5,953 bases of DNA from Chloroflexi bacterium UBA6265 (GCA_002440805.1 DJVD01000076.1:1-5953); one strand, 5' to 3'. Shown: positions 1 to 5,953, numbered from the stretch's first letter. The notes: generated by a model not told the origin, from the letters alone. Numbers and translations are program-made.

Positions 1-836
1 CCGTCGACATGCTGCGCGTCATCAACGAGGAAGATGCCAGGGTTGCGCCAGCCGTGGCCGAGCAACTTCCGTACATCGCCAGGGCGGTGGATGGAATTGT
101 CGACCGGATGCAGGCGGGCGGCAGGCTTGTGTACATTGGTGCCGGTACGTCCGGTCGGCTGGGCGTGCTGGATGCGTCGGAGTGTCCACCCACATTCAAT
201 ACCCCACCCGAGTTGGTCGTGGGCCTGATTGCGGGCGGCGACCATGCCCTGCGCCACGCGGTTGAACACGTCGAAGATTCGGCAGAGGCCGGGACGCAAG
301 CGCTGAGAGAGATCAACCTCACCCAACAGGACACGGTGGTCGGGATTGCAGCGAGTGGACGCACCCCTTTTGTTCTGGGCGCCATCGCCTTCGCTCGCGG
401 CATTGGCGCGCTCACGATCGGCGTGAGCAATTCAGTGAACGCGCCATTGAGCGACGCGGTCGATATCCCGATTGCGGTGATCAGCGGACCAGAAGTGATT
501 ACCGGTTCAACACGGCTCAAATCGGGCACCGCCCAAAAACTGGTGCTCAATATGCTCAGCACAGCCAGCATGATCCGCCTCGGCAAAACGTACGGCAACC
601 TGATGGTGGATGTGCAGCCCACTAACGAGAAGTTACGAGTACGGGCGGTACGCATCGTGGCGGAGGCGACTGGCCTCGATACCGACGCCGCCCAGGTGGC
701 TCTCACCGCAGCGGGCGGGGATGTCAAAACCGCGATCGTCAGCACGCTCGTCGGACTGGCACCGGACATTGCACGGGAACGCATTGCGGAGGCCAATGGC
801 CGCATCCGCACAGTGATCGATGGAGCTCAGGCATGA
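1..836 (+). CDS. murQ: N-acetylmuramic acid 6-phosphate etherase MurQ (5' partial)
   Basis: Cytoplasmic lyase of peptidoglycan recycling. MurQ cleaves the D-lactyl ether of MurNAc-6-phosphate to give GlcNAc-6-phosphate and D-lactate. The SIS sugar-isomerase fold is clear: GAGTSGRLGVLDASECPPTF (phosphosugar loop), GIAASGRTPFV, GSTRLKSGTAQKL and GNLMVDVQPTNEKL are near-identical to E. coli MurQ as I recall it. The two acids known to be catalytic in E. coli (Glu83, Glu114) match Glu58 (SECPP) and Glu89 (HVED), counted from the Met at base 9. That Met is not the true start. The frame stays open to the window edge (codons from base 3 read V-D-M-L-R), and it aligns with Met26 of the E. coli protein, so about 25 N-terminal residues lie upstream. 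With them the protein would be about 300 aa, normal for the family. The C-terminal helical region is complete. The stop overlaps the next start as ATGA. MurQ fits far better than the GckR/GlmS relatives. Confidence 0.96.
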   Translation, partial: VDMLRVINEEDARVAPAVAEQLPYIARAVDGIVDRMQAGGRLVYIGAGTSGRLGVLDASECPPTFNTPPELVVGLIAGGDHALRHAVEHVEDSAEAGTQALREINLTQQDTVVGIAASGRTPFVLGAIAFARGIGALTIGVSNSVNAPLSDAVDIPIAVISGPEVITGSTRLKSGTAQKLVLNMLSTASMIRLGKTYGNLMVDVQPTNEKLRVRAVRIVAEATGLDTDAAQVALTAAGGDVKTAIVSTLVGLAPDIARERIAEANGRIRTVIDGAQA

Positions 837-1753
837 CCACAGCGTATTTCGCGGGAGTTGATGGCGGAGGCACGAAAACGGCACTTGTGCTTGTTGATGA
901 AAATGGCGAAGAGATCGGTCGCGCCGTATCCACAACATCGAATTCGGCAGTGGTAGGACATGCCAAAGCGGTAGAAACCCTGCGCGAACTCATCACCAGG
1001 GCAGCGGAAACCGCTGGCGTTTCCCTCCCCCTGGCTGGCCTATGGTGCGGACTCTCGGGCTCCGATCGACCGGAGGATCACGTCAAGTTGCGCCCCGGCC
1101 TCAACCACCTCGCTAACGAGCTCCGCCTCACCAATGACGCCGAACTGGCGATCGGATCATTGCCCAACCGCGTCGGTGTAGCCCTCGTGAGCGGCACTGG
1201 CAGCATTGCGTTTGGCCGCAACGCTGCGGGAACCCGTAAACGCGCCAGCGGCTGGGGACATATCTTCGGCGATTACGGCAGCGGCTACGATGTCGGCCGC
1301 AAGGCGCTCTATCACTTCTCGGCATTCATCGATGGGTATGGCCCCGCCACATCGCTGGTGGAGCGACTCACTGATTACTGGCAGCTCCCCGAGCCCTACT
1401 CCATCATCAATCGTGTCTACGATTCGAAAACCACCAAGGGCGATATCGCCAAACTCAGCCGGCTGGTTGTGGATGCAGCCGCCGATGGTGATGAGGTGTC
1501 CCAACAGATCCTGCGTACCGTCGCTTTCGACCTCGCCACGTATGCCGATGCAGTCGCCCGTCGATTGGAACTGGGCCCCGTCCTCGACCTCGCCCTGGTG
1601 GGCGGGATGTTGACGCATGTCGATGTCTTCCGCCAGCATGTGCTGAAAAATCTCACTGCAAACTGGACCCTGGGAGAGGTGGAATTGGTGACGGATCCGG
1701 CACTGACCGGTGCCCGGTCGATAGCTGCCGCCTGGAAGGAGCAACACGCATGA
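833..1753 (+). CDS. BadF/BcrA-family N-acetylglucosamine (or N-acetylmuramic acid) kinase
   Basis: Predicted cytoplasmic ATP-dependent sugar kinase, 306 aa, of the ASKHA (actin/hexokinase/Hsp70) fold and the BadF/BadG/BcrA/BcrD family, which includes animal GlcNAc kinase and clostridial MurK. Visible motifs in order: phosphate-1 loop GVDGGGTKT (residues 8-16), LSGSDRPED (74-82), LTNDAE with the probable catalytic base Asp102 (99-104), phosphate-2 loop SGTGSIAFGR (120-129), GWGHIFGDYGSGYDVGR (140-156) and the adenosine-motif glycines LVGGML (255-260). The GWGH..GD.GS block is typical of the NAGK-like branch rather than of benzoyl-CoA reductase subunits. The ATG overlaps the murQ stop (ATGA) with GGAG at 822-825, 7 nt upstream, which supports this start. 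Between murQ and nagA the likely job is 6-phosphorylation of GlcNAc, MurNAc or both, feeding MurQ and NagA. The sequence alone does not say which sugar is used, so I give no symbol (murK and nagK are the candidates). Confidence 0.9.
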   Translation: MTTAYFAGVDGGGTKTALVLVDENGEEIGRAVSTTSNSAVVGHAKAVETLRELITRAAETAGVSLPLAGLWCGLSGSDRPEDHVKLRPGLNHLANELRLTNDAELAIGSLPNRVGVALVSGTGSIAFGRNAAGTRKRASGWGHIFGDYGSGYDVGRKALYHFSAFIDGYGPATSLVERLTDYWQLPEPYSIINRVYDSKTTKGDIAKLSRLVVDAAADGDEVSQQILRTVAFDLATYADAVARRLELGPVLDLALVGGMLTHVDVFRQHVLKNLTANWTLGEVELVTDPALTGARSIAAAWKEQHA

Positions 1754-2907
1754 CCGCAATTGCATTCCGCGGCAAAGCCGTGATCGGCACTCACGCCGAA
1801 CCATCGACCGTCGTTGTGGAGGACGGCATCATCACCTCAATTTCCCGAGAGCTGGTGAGCACCGGCAATCTCCCCTCTACCGTGGTGGAAGCGTCACTTT
1901 TCTCGCCGGGACTGATCGATTTGCAGGTCAATGGTGGCTGGGGTGTGGAGGTGACGCCCAATCCTGCAGATATCGATCACATCTCCCGGAAATCTCTCAC
2001 CACTGGTGTGACGGCGTGGCTACCTACCGTAGTAACATCGGCCGCCGCATCCTATCCGCCGTTTTTCGCCGCCTGGGGGCAACACGATGCAGGCGCCGGT
2101 GCCGTGCCGCAGGGCTATCACCTTGAAGGGCCGTTCATAACAATTGAGAAGAAGGGTGCCCACAACCCCGATTTCATTGCGGCAGCGAGCGAAGACCTGT
2201 TCCAAAGCTGGTTACAGCAAGATTCGATCGCACTGGTCACGCTGGCGCCGGATCGGGATGACGCTACTCGCCGGATTCGCGAGCTGGTTGCTCGAGGCAT
2301 CCTCGTGAGCATGGGTCACACCAATGCAACATACGAGCAATTCGTTGCGGGCATCGATGCCGGTGCGCGCAAGGCCACACATTTGTTCAACGCCATGACC
2401 TCCATCCACCACCGCGCTCCGGGTGCCATGGTGGCCACCATGGTTGACGATCGCGTTACCGCTGGCCTCATTCCCGATGGGGTTCACAGCCATCCGGCCA
2501 CGGTACGGCTGGCAATCAGGACCAAGGGATTCGACGGTATCGTCATCGTCTCCGATATGATGGCGGCCTGCGGGATGGGCCCGGGCACCTATCCGCTCGG
2601 ATCGAAAACGGTCATTGTCGACGACGAAAGCGCCCGTCTTGAGGACGGTACCCTGGCGGGAAGCATCCTCACGATGGACCAGGCTCTGCGTAACCTCGTG
2701 AATTGGAGCGAATGTGCCACGGCCGAGGCGATCCATATGATGACTGCCGTGCCAGCCCGGCTATTGAGTGACGCGTCGCGCGGTCGGCTGGTGCTGGGCG
2801 CACGTGCCGACATCGCCGTGTGGGATGATGCGCTGCAACCCGTGGCCACGATGGTCGGCGGAGAACTCCGTTGGCAGGCCGACGATGACAAACCGCCGCG
2901 GTGGTAG
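1750..2907 (+). CDS. nagA: N-acetylglucosamine-6-phosphate deacetylase NagA
   Basis: Amidohydrolase-superfamily enzyme, 385 aa (usual length about 380-390), that hydrolyses GlcNAc-6-phosphate to glucosamine-6-phosphate and acetate. A short N-terminal beta domain leads to PGLIDLQVNGG (residues 53-63), then the TIM-barrel motifs: HLEGPFI with metal ligand Glu126, KKGAHNP (134-140), MGHTNAT with His190, KATHLFNAM with His211, DGVHSHP (243-249) and VSDMMA with catalytic Asp269. The first-strand motif is Q-x-N (Gln59, Asn61) instead of the H-x-H found in Bacillus-type NagA, so this looks like the E. coli type with a single metal site. The ATG overlaps the kinase stop (ATGA), and AAGGAG at 1736-1741 sits 8 nt upstream, so the start is well supported. 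It is the last gene of the murQ-kinase-nagA run and receives the product of both preceding enzymes. No nagB follows. Confidence 0.96.
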   Translation: MTAIAFRGKAVIGTHAEPSTVVVEDGIITSISRELVSTGNLPSTVVEASLFSPGLIDLQVNGGWGVEVTPNPADIDHISRKSLTTGVTAWLPTVVTSAAASYPPFFAAWGQHDAGAGAVPQGYHLEGPFITIEKKGAHNPDFIAAASEDLFQSWLQQDSIALVTLAPDRDDATRRIRELVARGILVSMGHTNATYEQFVAGIDAGARKATHLFNAMTSIHHRAPGAMVATMVDDRVTAGLIPDGVHSHPATVRLAIRTKGFDGIVIVSDMMAACGMGPGTYPLGSKTVIVDDESARLEDGTLAGSILTMDQALRNLVNWSECATAEAIHMMTAVPARLLSDASRGRLVLGARADIAVWDDALQPVATMVGGELRWQADDDKPPRW

Positions 2908-2910
2908 AAT
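2902..2910 (+). promoter_or_regulatory. Possible extended -10 promoter for gatCA
   Basis: TGG-TAGAAT overlaps the nagA stop codon (TAG at 2905-2907). It matches the extended -10 form TGn-TATAAT at all but one base. No convincing -35 box lies 16-18 bp upstream; the nearest TTGACA-like string (ATGACA, 2885-2890) is only 14 bp away. Transcription would start around 2916-2918 and give a leader of about 50 nt before gatC. This would let the housekeeping gatCA genes be expressed independently of the sugar operon. The call rests on one short motif. Confidence 0.3.
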
Positions 2911-2925
2911 TCGCCCAGCGATAAC

Positions 2926-2943
2926 GCCGGCACCGCTGCCGGC
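2926..2943 (+). terminator. GC-rich hairpin between nagA and gatC (weak terminator or leader structure)
   Basis: The arms GCCGGCA (2926-2932) and TGCCGGC (2937-2943) are perfectly complementary around a 4-nt loop (CCGC), giving a strong 7-bp stem 19 nt after the nagA stop. There is no T-tract after it, so it is not a canonical intrinsic terminator. It could be a weak terminator or 3'-end stabiliser for the sugar operon, or a structure in the gatC leader ending 15 nt before the GGAG site. The structure is certain by base complementarity; the role is not. Confidence 0.4.
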
Positions 2944-2967
2944 CCGGACTCACACATTGGAGCAGAC

Positions 2968-3276
2968 ATGAGCCTTTCCCTCGAGGATGTTCGGCATGTC
3001 GCCACACTCGCGCGTTTGGGTATGAACGAAGACGAGTTGACGAATATGCAGCAGCAACTTTCCTCCATCCTCGGCCACATCGAAGTGCTGAACGAACTGG
3101 ATACCGATGCCATCTCACCGACGGCGCAGGTAATTGCGCTGACGAACGTGATGCGCGCCGACGAAGTGGTGGAACGATTCGACCAGGAAACGGCACTGGC
3201 AAACGCCCCGCAGCATCGCCACGGCTTCTTCTCCGTGCCGGCCGTGATGGGTAACGACGAAGGAGGATCGGCATGA
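2968..3276 (+). CDS. gatC: Asp-tRNA(Asn)/Glu-tRNA(Gln) amidotransferase subunit C (GatC)
   Basis: Small non-catalytic subunit, 102 aa (family about 95-100), of the GatCAB amidotransferase, which converts mischarged Glu-tRNA(Gln) and Asp-tRNA(Asn) to Gln-tRNA and Asn-tRNA. GatC wraps around GatA and GatB and stabilises their interface. Recognisable family features are the N-terminal helical block [20 protein letters not shown] (residues 5-24), the middle helix [19 protein letters not shown], the loop [11 protein letters not shown], and the C-terminal GFFSVPAVM, the usual FxVPxV motif. The ATG has GGAG at 2959-2962 with 5-nt spacing. The stop overlaps the gatA start as ATGA, so the two products are probably made in step. 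Sixty bp separate it from nagA, enough for its own promoter. Confidence 0.96.
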   Translation: MSLSLEDVRHVATLARLGMNEDELTNMQQQLSSILGHIEVLNELDTDAISPTAQVIALTNVMRADEVVERFDQETALANAPQHRHGFFSVPAVMGNDEGGSA

Positions 3277-4736
3277 GCCTCCCCAATGACCTCACACTGC
3301 TGACCGCGGCGGAAAGCCGCAAGCTGCTGGACAACCACGAAATATCGTCAGTTGAGCTGACCCATGCCTATCTCACCCGCATCCAGGAGGTGGAACCCAA
3401 AATCCATAGTTACCTCCACCTGATGACCGATGTGGCCTTGAGCCAGGCCAATGCCGCCGACAAGCGGATTGAACACGGCCAGATCGATGACCTTACCGGC
3501 ATCCCGGTCGCGCTGAAGGACATCCTCTGCACAACAGATGCGCCAACCACGGCTGCCAGCAAGATTCTGGACGGCTACATGAGCCCGTACGATGCCACCG
3601 TGGTGACACGGTTGCGCGAACAGGGGGCGGTGTTCCTGGGTAAAACCAATACCGATGAGTTCGCGATGGGCAGCTCGACGGAGAATTCGGCGTTCGGTCC
3701 CACGATCAATCCCTGGGGCGAGAACCGCGTACCAGGCGGATCGAGCGGCGGGTCGGCCGCCGCCGTTGCTGCCCGCGAAGCCACCATCTCACTCGGTTCT
3801 GATACCGGTGGGTCAATTCGCCAGCCGGCAGGATTTTGCGGCGTTGTCGGCCTCAAGCCGACGTATGGCCGTGTCAGCCGGTTTGGCCTGTTGCCATTTG
3901 CCAGCTCGCTCGATCAGATTGGTCCGTTCGCCCGCACCGTCGAAGATGCAGCCATTATGCTGCGCGCCATTGGCGGCCACGATCCAATGGATAGCACCTC
4001 GGTGCCGATCGAAGTTCCCAATTATGAAGCTGCCTTCCGTCAGGACTTAGCGGGCGTGAAGATCGGCGTGGCGAAGGAATACTCGGTTGATGGCATGGAA
4101 CCGGGCGTCGACGCTGCAATGAAAGCAGCGCTGCAACAGTTGCAGGACCTCGGAGCAGAACTCGTTCCGGTCTCCTTGCCGCACACCGAATATGCATTGG
4201 CCACGTATTACATCACTGCCCCGGCCGAGGCAAGCGCAAACCTCGCGCGTTACGACGGCGTGCGCTTCGGCAATCGCATCGAGGGAGACAACCTGATCGA
4301 GACGTACATGCGCACGCGTGGCGAGGGTTTTGGGGCGGAAGTGAAGCGACGCATCATGCTCGGCACCTACGCACTGAGTTCCGGCTACTACGATGCCTAC
4401 TACGTAAAAGCGCAGAAGGTTCGCACGCTGATCAAGCAGGATTTCGACAAGGCATTCGAGAGCGTCGATGCGATCGTGGCCCCGACCTCCCCCACTGTGG
4501 CGTTTGAACTGGGCAGTCGCACCGATGATCCCTATGCCATGTATCTCGCCGATGTGTTCACCATACCGGCGAATATGGCGGGCATCCCGGGCATTTCGCT
4601 CCCGTGTGGATTTAGCGATGGCCTTCCCGTTGGTATGCAGTTGCTCGGCAAATCCTTCGATGAAACGAACCTGCTCAGCATCGCCCACGCCTACGAACAG
4701 GCGGCGAATGTGTACCAGGAACTGGCCCACATCTAG
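3273..4736 (+). CDS. gatA: Asp-tRNA(Asn)/Glu-tRNA(Gln) amidotransferase subunit A (GatA)
   Basis: Glutaminase subunit of GatCAB, 487 aa (typical about 480-490). It hydrolyses glutamine and channels the ammonia to GatB, where activated Glu-tRNA(Gln) or Asp-tRNA(Asn) is amidated. The amidase-signature fold is complete. The Ser-cisSer-Lys triad is visible as Lys82 (IPVALKDIL), Ser157 ([15 protein letters not shown]) and nucleophile Ser181 ([16 protein letters not shown]), at positions that correspond to Lys79/Ser154/Ser178 of Staphylococcus aureus GatA. The C-terminal block [20 protein letters not shown] is also typical of GatA and separates it from general amidases. AAGGAGG at 3260-3266, 6 nt before the ATG, is the best ribosome binding site in the window and fixes the start. 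The gene is coupled to gatC by an ATGA overlap. gatB is not downstream; the operon ends at the hairpin at 4762-4795, so gatB must lie elsewhere in the genome. Confidence 0.97.
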   Translation: MSLPNDLTLLTAAESRKLLDNHEISSVELTHAYLTRIQEVEPKIHSYLHLMTDVALSQANAADKRIEHGQIDDLTGIPVALKDILCTTDAPTTAASKILDGYMSPYDATVVTRLREQGAVFLGKTNTDEFAMGSSTENSAFGPTINPWGENRVPGGSSGGSAAAVAAREATISLGSDTGGSIRQPAGFCGVVGLKPTYGRVSRFGLLPFASSLDQIGPFARTVEDAAIMLRAIGGHDPMDSTSVPIEVPNYEAAFRQDLAGVKIGVAKEYSVDGMEPGVDAAMKAALQQLQDLGAELVPVSLPHTEYALATYYITAPAEASANLARYDGVRFGNRIEGDNLIETYMRTRGEGFGAEVKRRIMLGTYALSSGYYDAYYVKAQKVRTLIKQDFDKAFESVDAIVAPTSPTVAFELGSRTDDPYAMYLADVFTIPANMAGIPGISLPCGFSDGLPVGMQLLGKSFDETNLLSIAHAYEQAANVYQELAHI

Positions 4737-4761
4737 ACCAGGCGCAAATCCGGTCCACTGC

Positions 4762-4795
4762 AAAACGGGAGGTGACGGTTGTCACCTCCCGTTTT
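4762..4795. terminator. Bidirectional intrinsic terminator between gatA and the convergent gene
   Basis: A perfect 15-bp inverted repeat: the arms at 4762-4776 and 4781-4795 enclose the loop GGTT (4777-4780). The stem begins with AAAACGGGAGG and ends with CCTCCCGTTTT, so read from either strand there is a GC-rich stem followed by a short T-run (TTTT). It sits 25 bp after the gatA stop and 2 bp beyond the stop of the minus-strand gene, so it can end both convergent transcripts. Confidence 0.9.
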
Positions 4796-4797
4796 CG

Positions 4798-5718
4798 TTA
4801 GTCTTTGCTAAAGGCGTGTTTGAGGCTGGTTTCGATCGTAGGCCGCTCAAACGAGAAGCCGCCTGCATCGAGCACACCGGGAACCACGTGCTGATCGGCC
4901 AGCAGCAACTCCTCTACCAGTCCACCACCAAGCGAACCGGCAATCGCTTTTGGCACCGGGATCACGGTGGGGCGATTCAGCGCCTTCCCCATGGCCCTGG
5001 TGAATTCGGCATTGGTGACAGATCCGGGAGCCACCGCGTTCACCGCGCCCTCGATCTCCTCATGCGCAATCAGGAACGGGAACATCCGCACCAGGTCGTG
5101 CAAATCCACCCACCCCATATGCTGATCGCCGCCAATCTTGCCGCCGAGGCCAAACCTGAACGGGATGGTGATAAGTGGCAGCATTCCGCCAGTTCCACTT
5201 AGTACAAGCCCGAACCGGGGATGCACCACCCGAACACCAGCTTCCCGCGCAGGATCGGCGGCTTGCTCCCATTGCTGGCAGACCTCCGGCAGGAACCCAT
5301 ATCCGCTCGCAGAGCCTTCGTCCAGCACTTCGTTTGGGCGATCTCCATAAAAGCCGATGCCGGAAGTACTGATCAACACAGACGGCTTGCTGTCGGCACG
5401 CTTGATTGCTTCGGCCAGCGTGGTGGTCGCATCGAGCCGGCTTTGAAGAATGATGTCCTTGCGTTTGCCGGTCCACCAGCCACCAGCGATGGACGCTCCG
5501 GAGAGGTTGATCACCACATCGGCTTCGGCAATCACATCGATATCAATGACGTGCTCGGCAGGGTTCCACTGAACCTCGTCGGCCGATTTTGGTTGCGAAC
5601 GGACTAGGCTGGTTACTTGCCAGCCATCCGCCTGTAGCGCCGGCACGAGTGCCGAACCCACAAAGCCACTGGCCCCGGCAATAACGGCTTTTCTTAGGGA
5701 TGAGGATGAGAGCGCCAT
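4798..5718 (-). CDS. TIGR01777/YfcH-type NAD(P)-binding epimerase-like protein
   Basis: Predicted cytoplasmic member of the extended short-chain dehydrogenase/reductase superfamily, 306 aa, the normal size for the YfcH (TIGR01777) family. Substrate and reaction are unknown for this group. Rossmann glycine motif GASGFVG (residues 15-21), NLSGASI (71-77), GGWWTGKRKDIILQSRLDAT (79-98), STSGIGFYGD (117-126), HPRFGLVLSGTGGML (166-180), MGWVDLHDLV (201-210) and NAVAPGSVTN (227-236) follow the family order. The C-terminal part with FSFERPTIETSLKH matches the DUF1731-type tail. The usual SDR YxxxK pair is not seen; the family has a Gly-Phe/Tyr-Tyr-Gly motif there. I chose ATG at 5718 because GAAAGG (minus strand of 5726-5731) lies 7 nt upstream. 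An in-frame TTG at 5733 would add five residues but has no Shine-Dalgarno site. It is a single-gene unit, convergent with gatA; no partner is visible. Confidence 0.9.
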   Translation of the reverse strand: MALSSSSLRKAVIAGASGFVGSALVPALQADGWQVTSLVRSQPKSADEVQWNPAEHVIDIDVIAEADVVINLSGASIAGGWWTGKRKDIILQSRLDATTTLAEAIKRADSKPSVLISTSGIGFYGDRPNEVLDEGSASGYGFLPEVCQQWEQAADPAREAGVRVVHPRFGLVLSGTGGMLPLITIPFRFGLGGKIGGDQHMGWVDLHDLVRMFPFLIAHEEIEGAVNAVAPGSVTNAEFTRAMGKALNRPTVIPVPKAIAGSLGGGLVEELLLADQHVVPGVLDAGGFSFERPTIETSLKHAFSKD

Positions 5719-5725
5719 GTCAAGA

Positions 5726-5731
5726 CCTTTC
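5726..5731 (-). promoter_or_regulatory. Ribosome binding site deciding the start of the epimerase-like gene
   Basis: On the minus strand GAAAGG is followed 7 nt later by ATG (first base 5718). The alternative TTG start at 5733 overlaps this site and has only pyrimidine-mixed sequence upstream. This favours the ATG. Confidence 0.6.
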
Positions 5732-5811
5732 AATACGCAACGGTTTGGAATTGATATACACCTGAATGCCTGCGTTGCGCCAACTCCGCCGACGAAACTG
5801 CCATCATTTGG

Positions 5812-5841
5812 TTGACAACGATACCGGCGGCGGACTAGTAT
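5812..5841 (+). promoter_or_regulatory. Sigma-70-type promoter for tRNA-Lys
   Basis: A consensus -35 box TTGACA at 5812-5817 is followed after 18 bp by TAGTAT at 5836-5841 (4 of 6 matches to TATAAT). The expected start at about 5847-5849 is only a few bases before the first tRNA nucleotide at 5851, so the 5' leader would be very short. The stretch after the -10 box is GC-rich (GCCCGC), as is common at stable-RNA promoters under stringent control; that last point is inference. Confidence 0.7.
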
Positions 5842-5850
5842 TTTGCCCGC

Positions 5851-5925
5851 GGGCCTCTAGCTCAACGGCAGAGCAACTGACTCTTAATCAGCAGGTTCGG
5901 GGTTCGAATCCCCGGGGGCCCACCA
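5851..5925 (+). tRNA. tRNA-Lys (anticodon CTT)
   Basis: Full cloverleaf read by hand. Acceptor stem GGGCCTC (5851-5857) pairs with GGGGCCC (5915-5921) with one U-G pair. D arm is GCTC/GAGC (5860-5874). The anticodon loop CTCTTAA (5881-5887) carries CTT at 5883-5885, which reads AAG (Lys). Variable loop is AGGTT. The T arm CGGGG-TTCGAAT-CCCCG (5898-5914) is canonical. Discriminator A is at 5922 and CCA is encoded at 5923-5925. The top anticodon-stem pair (positions 27-43) is an A-C mismatch (bases 5876 and 5892); the other four pairs are intact. It stands alone in this window. Confidence 0.96.
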
Positions 5926-5927
5926 CG

Positions 5928-5953
5928 AAAAGCCGCTGCATATGCAGCGGCTT
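5928..5953 (+). terminator. Probable terminator of tRNA-Lys, cut by the window end
   Basis: Bases 5930-5953 form a perfect 24-bp palindrome centred at 5941/5942. As RNA it gives the stem GCCGCTGC/GCAGCGGC with loop ATAT, flanked by AA and TT. The A-run before it (5928-5931) predicts that the sequence continues as a T-run just beyond the window. It begins 2 bp after the CCA end, which fits a tRNA terminator. Confidence 0.75.

Noticed and set aside
9..836. ATG at base 9 as the true murQ start
   Set aside because: The frame is open to the window edge, and the Met aligns with an internal Met of MurQ, so the gene starts upstream of the window.
1157..1804. Minus-strand open frame of 215 codons opposite the kinase gene
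   Set aside because: No family motif, no convincing ribosome binding site, and antisense to a clear kinase with all its ATPase motifs.
2908..2967. T-box or other riboswitch upstream of gatC
   Set aside because: Only 60 bp with one short hairpin; no T-box sequence or known riboswitch core is visible.
2589..3338. Long open frame on the minus strand opposite the nagA end and gatC (249 codons)
   Set aside because: Its translation is rich in Ser, Arg and Ala without any recognisable motif, and it lies wholly antisense to well-supported genes. It is a by-product of GC-rich codon use.
4047..4763. Minus-strand open frame of 238 codons opposite gatA
   Set aside because: Antisense to the conserved C-terminal half of GatA, with low-complexity composition. 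It would also start inside the terminator stem.
4468..5202. Plus-strand open frame of 244 codons running from gatA into the convergent gene
   Set aside because: It crosses the terminator hairpin, is out of frame in gatA and antisense to the epimerase-like gene, and shows no domain.
5755..5783. Possible minus-strand promoter for the epimerase-like gene (TTGGCG, then TGTATA or GTATAT)
   Set aside because: The -35 box is fair but the -10 box matches poorly at any acceptable spacing. The region must hold a promoter, but I cannot place it with confidence.

Overview
The window is an ordinary piece of bacterial chromosome, moderately GC-rich (roughly 60% by eye), densely packed and free of mobile elements, CRISPR arrays or phage genes. 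I found no undescribed system in it. Tight ATGA gene overlaps, Shine-Dalgarno sites of the AGGAG type, a GatCA amidotransferase and a tRNA with an encoded CCA end point to a bacterium that makes Gln-tRNA and/or Asn-tRNA by transamidation. Phylum cannot be fixed from the sequence. Chloroflexota or an actinobacterium would both fit, and this is only a guess.

Region 1 (1-2907, + strand) is an amino-sugar or peptidoglycan-recycling operon. It holds murQ (5' end cut by the window edge), a BadF/BcrA-type N-acetyl-hexosamine kinase and nagA. Both junctions are 4-bp ATGA overlaps, so translation is probably coupled. The likely flow is GlcNAc and/or MurNAc phosphorylated by the kinase, MurNAc-6-P cleaved to GlcNAc-6-P by MurQ, and GlcNAc-6-P deacetylated to GlcN-6-P by NagA. 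The next step (NagB deaminase or GlmS/GlmM) and any transporter are not in the window.

Region 2 (2908-4736, + strand) is a gatC-gatA pair, again joined by an ATGA overlap. It starts 60 bp after nagA and has its own possible extended -10 promoter overlapping the nagA stop codon, plus a GC hairpin in the leader. gatB is not adjacent. A perfect 15-bp-stem hairpin at 4762-4795 closes the operon and probably also terminates the convergent gene.

Region 3 (4798-5718, - strand) is one TIGR01777/YfcH-type NAD(P)-binding epimerase-like protein of unknown substrate, convergent with gatA.

Region 4 (5719-5953) is the intergenic space upstream of that gene and a single tRNA-Lys(CTT). The tRNA has a recognisable promoter (TTGACA, 18-bp spacer, TAGTAT) and is followed by a perfect 24-bp palindrome that is probably its terminator, cut by the window end.
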